NCBI RefSeq assembly: GCF_021653975.1
Contig: NZ_JAJKFK010000007.1
Coordinates: 310,001 to 374,000, forward strand
DNA: 64,000 nucleotides
Direction of reading: 5' to 3'
Source: Amycolatopsis sp. GM8
Lineage (GTDB): Bacteria > Actinomycetota > Actinomycetes > Mycobacteriales > Pseudonocardiaceae
The position numbers and the translations under genes were made by a program. Positions 60,954 through 64,000 of this stretch are shown here, one piece after another. A model generated the notes under the pieces. That model saw only the letters and a list, made by a program, of their open reading frames with translations, made no database searches and was not told the origin of the DNA. Every line of letters starts with the position of its first letter. Within the stretch, counting starts at the first letter, position 1.

Positions 60954-62158
60954 TTGGCGGCCCTCGGGATGTCCGTCCACGGAACGCCGCGCGACGCGTC
61001 GGGTTCACGGGGCAGGCCGAGCACACGTTCGCCGATGACGTTTCGCATGATCTCCGATGTCCCGCCCTCGATGGTATTCGCCTGCGCCCGCAGGAAACCG
61101 TTGACCGGTGGCGGCGTGGCGTCCGAGAGCCAAGCGATTCCGTCGGCACCGAGCAGATCCATCACCAGCGCCTGCACCCGCTTGTTGTGCTCCGCGGACA
61201 TCAGCTTCGTCACCGCGCCCTCGGCGCCTGCGCTGTGGCCGAGCGAGCGGATCAGCGCCGCCCTGGCATTGCCCGCGCGCAGCAGATAGGCGTCGATGAG
61301 CCGGGCCGCGATCTGGTCCCGGGTACGCGGGTCGTGGTCGCGTCCCCGCTCGCGCGCGAGCGACAGGAGTTGACCGGCTTTGAGCCCGCCGATGTTGGAG
61401 CCCGAAACACTACCGGCACCGGACAGGGCGCTGCGCTCGTTTTGCAGCGTTGTGAGTGCGACACGCCAACCGTCGCCGACTCTGCCGAGCAGGTGCTCCG
61501 CGGGGACGAAAACGTTGGTGAGAAACACTTCGTTGAACTCGGCGTCGCCGTTGAGCTGGCGCAGCGGGCGTACGTCGACTCCTGGGGCGTGCATGTCGAG
61601 CACGAAATAGGAGAGGCCGTCGTGCTTGGGCAACGACGGATCGGTCCGGGCGAGCAGCAGTCCGAAGTCGGCCTCGTGGGCCATGCTCGACCAGACCTTC
61701 TGACCGTTCACCAGCCAGCCACCCTCGACAGGCACCGCCCTGGTGGCGAGCCCGGCGAGGTCCGAGCCGGCGCCGGGCTCGCTGAACAGCTGGCACCAGG
61801 AATGGTCATACGTGGCAATGGCCGGCAGGAAATGCCGCTTCTGAGTCTCCGTGCCGAACGCGAGCAGTGTCGGGGCCGCCATCGCCAGCCCGATCACGTT
61901 GTACTGCCGTGGTACGCCGAAACGGGCGAGTTCGGCGGCCACCAGCCGCGCCGCGCCTCGGTCGAGGCCGCGTCCGCCGTATTCGACGGGCCAGTCCGGG
62001 GTGGCCCAGCCCGCGATGCCCAGGTCGTGCAGCAGCGATCGTGTGTCGACGTCGGCTCGCGCACGCCTGATCGCAGCCACGTCGTCGCGCTCGACGGCCG
62101 CGATCCACTCAGGGGGAAGCCGTCCGGCCAGCCAGGCACTCAGTTCGTCAACGCTCAT
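60950..62158 (-). CDS. Acyl-CoA dehydrogenase, FadE-type subunit
   Basis: This 402-residue flavoprotein has the acyl-CoA dehydrogenase motifs CQLFSEPGAGSDLAGLATRA, GWLVNGQKVWSSMAHEADFG and TIEGGTSEIMRNVIGERVLG near the end. The ATG at 62158 overlaps the stop of the next dehydrogenase gene upstream. Two unlike dehydrogenase genes in tandem suggest an alpha2beta2 FadE heterotetramer, as used for steroid side-chain or ring CoA esters in actinomycetes. It would form an alpha-beta double bond with FAD. Confidence 0.92.
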   Translation of the reverse strand: MSVDELSAWLAGRLPPEWIAAVERDDVAAIRRARADVDTRSLLHDLGIAGWATPDWPVEYGGRGLDRGAARLVAAELARFGVPRQYNVIGLAMAAPTLLAFGTETQKRHFLPAIATYDHSWCQLFSEPGAGSDLAGLATRAVPVEGGWLVNGQKVWSSMAHEADFGLLLARTDPSLPKHDGLSYFVLDMHAPGVDVRPLRQLNGDAEFNEVFLTNVFVPAEHLLGRVGDGWRVALTTLQNERSALSGAGSVSGSNIGGLKAGQLLSLARERGRDHDPRTRDQIAARLIDAYLLRAGNARAALIRSLGHSAGAEGAVTKLMSAEHNKRVQALVMDLLGADGIAWLSDATPPPVNGFLRAQANTIEGGTSEIMRNVIGERVLGLPREPDASRGVPWTDIPRAAK

Positions 62159-63261
62159 TGGCGCACCAGGAATCGCTCGCGATGAGTCGTCAGTGGACCG
62201 AGCAGCTGCGCCGTCGAGTGAGCGCGCCGAAGGTAGAGATGGGCCGGATGTTCCCAGGTGATACTCAAACCGCCGTACACCTGCATGGCCTGCTGCGCGA
62301 CGTGGGTGAGCGCCTCCACCGCCGTCACCAGCGCGAGGGAGGACCGGCAACCGGAGTCGGCCAGACCGACGTCAACGCCGCCGAGCGCGATGTCGACGCC
62401 GAACAGCGCACGATCGACGGCAAGCCTCATGTCCGCGAGCTGGTGCTTGACCGCTTGGAAACTCCCGATCGGACGGCCGAACTGGTACCGCTCGCGGGCG
62501 TGGCGAACGGCACGGTCGAGCGAATGTTCAGCCGCACCAAGCGCTTCCGCGGCGAGCGCGATCGCACCGGCGTCACACACGAGTGGCGGCTGCGCCTGTT
62601 CTTGTTCGAGCGGACCGATGAGCTCGCCCTCGGCCTCAGCGAGCGTCACGTTCGCCATGGGCCGCGTGAGATCGAGCGTCTGCAGGACCGTGCGCTCGAC
62701 CGCGGCTGCGGTGGCGCGCACTGCGAAAAGGCCTACGCCGTCAGGAGTTTTTGCCCTGACGAACAGGACATCGGCCGTCGCGCCGTCCAGCACGCGAGGT
62801 GCGGTCCCGCTCAGCACGTAGCCACCTGCGCCCGGGGCGGCGTTGATCCCCGGATCGTCACCGAGGACCAGGGTCGCGGTGAGGTCGCCGGTGGCCAGCC
62901 GCGGCAGGTATCGCTCCTGTGCGGCCACGTCGTCGACCGCGAGTAGAGCCGAGCCGGCCAGCGCGATGCTCGCCAAATAGGGGGTGTGCGCGAGCAGACG
63001 TCCGGCCTCACGCTGAACGACGGCGTGCGCGCGCATCCCGAGGCCGCTGCCGCCGTACGCCTCTGGCAGCGCGAGCCCGGCGACGTCGAGTTCGGCGACC
63101 AGCCGGGGCCACAGCTTGGCTGACCAGCCGCCGGGATCCTCGGCCACCGCGGTGGCTTCCCCGGGGAGTGTCTGGGCGAAGAAATCCCGCAGGGCCGCGG
63201 TGAACTCGGCGAGCGCGGTGTCGGAAAGGTCGCCGGCGAACGCCCGCAGTCGATCAGGCAT
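62155..63261 (-). CDS. Acyl-CoA dehydrogenase, partner subunit
   Basis: This 368-residue protein is a second acyl-CoA dehydrogenase-fold subunit. It contains LALPEAYGGSGLGMRAHAVV, RYQFGRPIGSFQAVKHQLAD and YGGLSITWEHPAHLYLRRAH. It lacks the clear SEPGAGSD-type motif of its partner, in keeping with the less conserved half of FadE heteromers. It overlaps the Rieske gene by eight bases upstream and the dehydrogenase gene by four downstream, so the four genes are translationally coupled. Confidence 0.9.
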   Translation of the reverse strand: MPDRLRAFAGDLSDTALAEFTAALRDFFAQTLPGEATAVAEDPGGWSAKLWPRLVAELDVAGLALPEAYGGSGLGMRAHAVVQREAGRLLAHTPYLASIALAGSALLAVDDVAAQERYLPRLATGDLTATLVLGDDPGINAAPGAGGYVLSGTAPRVLDGATADVLFVRAKTPDGVGLFAVRATAAAVERTVLQTLDLTRPMANVTLAEAEGELIGPLEQEQAQPPLVCDAGAIALAAEALGAAEHSLDRAVRHARERYQFGRPIGSFQAVKHQLADMRLAVDRALFGVDIALGGVDVGLADSGCRSSLALVTAVEALTHVAQQAMQVYGGLSITWEHPAHLYLRRAHSTAQLLGPLTTHRERFLVRQ

Positions 63262-64000
63262 AGAACTGCTTCGCCCACCGCCGCAGCGTGCCCATCGGCT
63301 TCGCCTCGTCTCGTGTGAGCGGTGACTTCGTGATGTAGATCTGATGCGCCCAGATCGGGAAGTCGTTCGCGAATTGAGCGATCAGCTCCCGTACCCGGGC
63401 GCCCGCCAGACCGCTCGGCTCGTCCCCTGTGCCACCTTCCCGCCGTACCAACAGGGTCTGGTAGAGATGGGCGAGTTTGTCGTCGATCGGTGTGCAGCAA
63501 TAGAAGGTGATCGTGCCGTCCAGCGGATAGCGCACCATGTTCGCGCCGACCCCCTGCGTGCTCGACAGCAGGAACGTCTCCACCGGGCCGTCCGGGGTGA
63601 ACTTGGTGCTCTTCTTCCCGTAGCCGTAGGTCAGGCTGATCGTGGTCTCCATGTACGGCCCGTCTTCGACCTGGTCCACCAGCCGGACCGGGCTCTTCGT
63701 GCCGTGCACCCAGCGCAGGTGCTCGACGTCGGAGTTGTTCTCGACCAGGTACTGCGGCCGCGCGACCGCGTCGGGATAGTGCCGCGTGCAGTGCGGCTTG
63801 AGCGGGTAGTAGTCGTCCCGCCCGAACTCCGGCTGGGTCGCGTGTGGCTGCCACTGCGGTTCGCGACCCTGGGCGTCGTGCCAGATCCAGACGATGCCAT
63901 TGGTGACCGTGACCGGCCAGGAGCGCTGCCGGCGACGGTCAATGGCACGGTCCTCGGCCGGCACGTAGCGGTTGATCCCGTCGCCTCCCCATTGCCAGCC
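63254..64000 (-). CDS. Rieske non-heme iron oxygenase, KshA-like, 5' end beyond window
   Basis: The gene is read from the right edge to its stop at 63254; its start and Rieske Cys/His cluster lie outside. The visible part starts GWQWGGDGINRYVPAED, which follows the Rieske domain in this family. The catalytic-domain facial triad is in VENNSDVEHLRWVHGTKSP. Later regions resemble 3-ketosteroid 9-alpha-hydroxylase oxygenases (KshA) and related sterol or cholesterol desaturase enzymes. It needs electrons from a reductase that is not in the window. It begins a coupled operon with dehydrogenase and ligase genes. Confidence 0.8.
   Translation of the reverse strand, partial: GWQWGGDGINRYVPAEDRAIDRRRQRSWPVTVTNGIVWIWHDAQGREPQWQPHATQPEFGRDDYYPLKPHCTRHYPDAVARPQYLVENNSDVEHLRWVHGTKSPVRLVDQVEDGPYMETTISLTYGYGKKSTKFTPDGPVETFLLSSTQGVGANMVRYPLDGTITFYCCTPIDDKLAHLYQTLLVRREGGTGDEPSGLAGARVRELIAQFANDFPIWAHQIYITKSPLTRDEAKPMGTLRRWAKQFYA

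Noticed and set aside
8000..64000. Complete insertion sequence, integrase, CRISPR array or secondary-metabolite megasynthase
   Set aside because: No transposase, integrase, direct-repeat array or PKS/NRPS domain was seen; only the small dispersed palindromic element suggests mobility.

Overview
The window is very G+C-rich and gene-dense, with many GTG starts and Shine-Dalgarno-led coding regions. It carries actinomycete hallmarks: XRE/DUF5753 and DUF574 pairs, an alpha-lytic-type protease with a prodomain, an ECF41 sigma factor, a Hanks-type kinase and an ATP-grasp RiPP cluster. The gene families point to a Pseudonocardiaceae-like actinomycete (Amycolatopsis or a near relative). That assignment is inference; no rRNA is present. 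I saw no tRNA, rRNA, CRISPR array or intact insertion sequence, and no gene-free stretch longer than about 300 bases.

Layout. 0-10 kb holds the tail of a DUF574 methyltransferase, a small secreted peptide, an unknown protein, a universal stress protein, a second DUF574 methyltransferase behind an XRE/DUF5753 gene broken by an in-frame TAG, a secreted PI-PLC-like protein with three internal repeats, an AraC/aldo-keto reductase divergent pair, and a redox operon (PPOX flavoprotein, VanB-type reductase, siderophore-interacting protein). 10-20 kb holds a TetR gene, an EspC-like type VII-type pair with a LuxR regulator, a Bmp-like lipoprotein, a HupE/UreJ-like membrane protein, a secreted metallophosphatase, a DUF916-like surface protein, and a MarR/esterase divergent pair. 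20-25 kb is a graspetide cluster (tgmA precursor, tgmB ATP-grasp ligase, tgmC PIMT-like methyltransferase) with an XRE regulator, resembling the aspartimide graspetides fuscimiditide and amycolimiditide. 24.7-34 kb holds a membrane kinase, a ParB-like orphan, a third DUF574 protein, an ECF41 sigma factor with its likely NDH-2-like target, a secreted protease, and two small regulator/enzyme units.

34-41 kb is one translationally coupled operon for uptake and hydrolysis of a nitrogen compound. It runs GntR, lipoprotein, permease, ATPase, double-nitrilase protein, unknown 117-residue protein, allophanate-hydrolase-like amidase. 41-45.5 kb is a LysR-controlled amidohydrolase, FAH-family and cyclase-family operon. 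45.6-50.5 kb carries transhydrogenase pntA/pntB and an arsenic unit (ArsR-ArsC fusion, ArsC, MIP channel). 50.5-64 kb is an acyl-CoA catabolic region with three AMP ligases, two enoyl-CoA hydratases, a tandem hot-dog hydratase, a paired acyl-CoA dehydrogenase, an aldehyde dehydrogenase, a TetR regulator and a KshA-like Rieske oxygenase cut by the window edge. It looks like steroid or terpenoid-type catabolism, substrate unknown.

The most unusual non-coding signal is a dispersed element of about 100 bp with perfect terminal inverted repeats, present in two full copies (10202-10303 and 59281-59382) and one degenerate copy (2007-2088). The two full copies have equal length and a compensatory change in the terminal stem. 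A second signal is an over-represented palindrome, CCACWGTGG.
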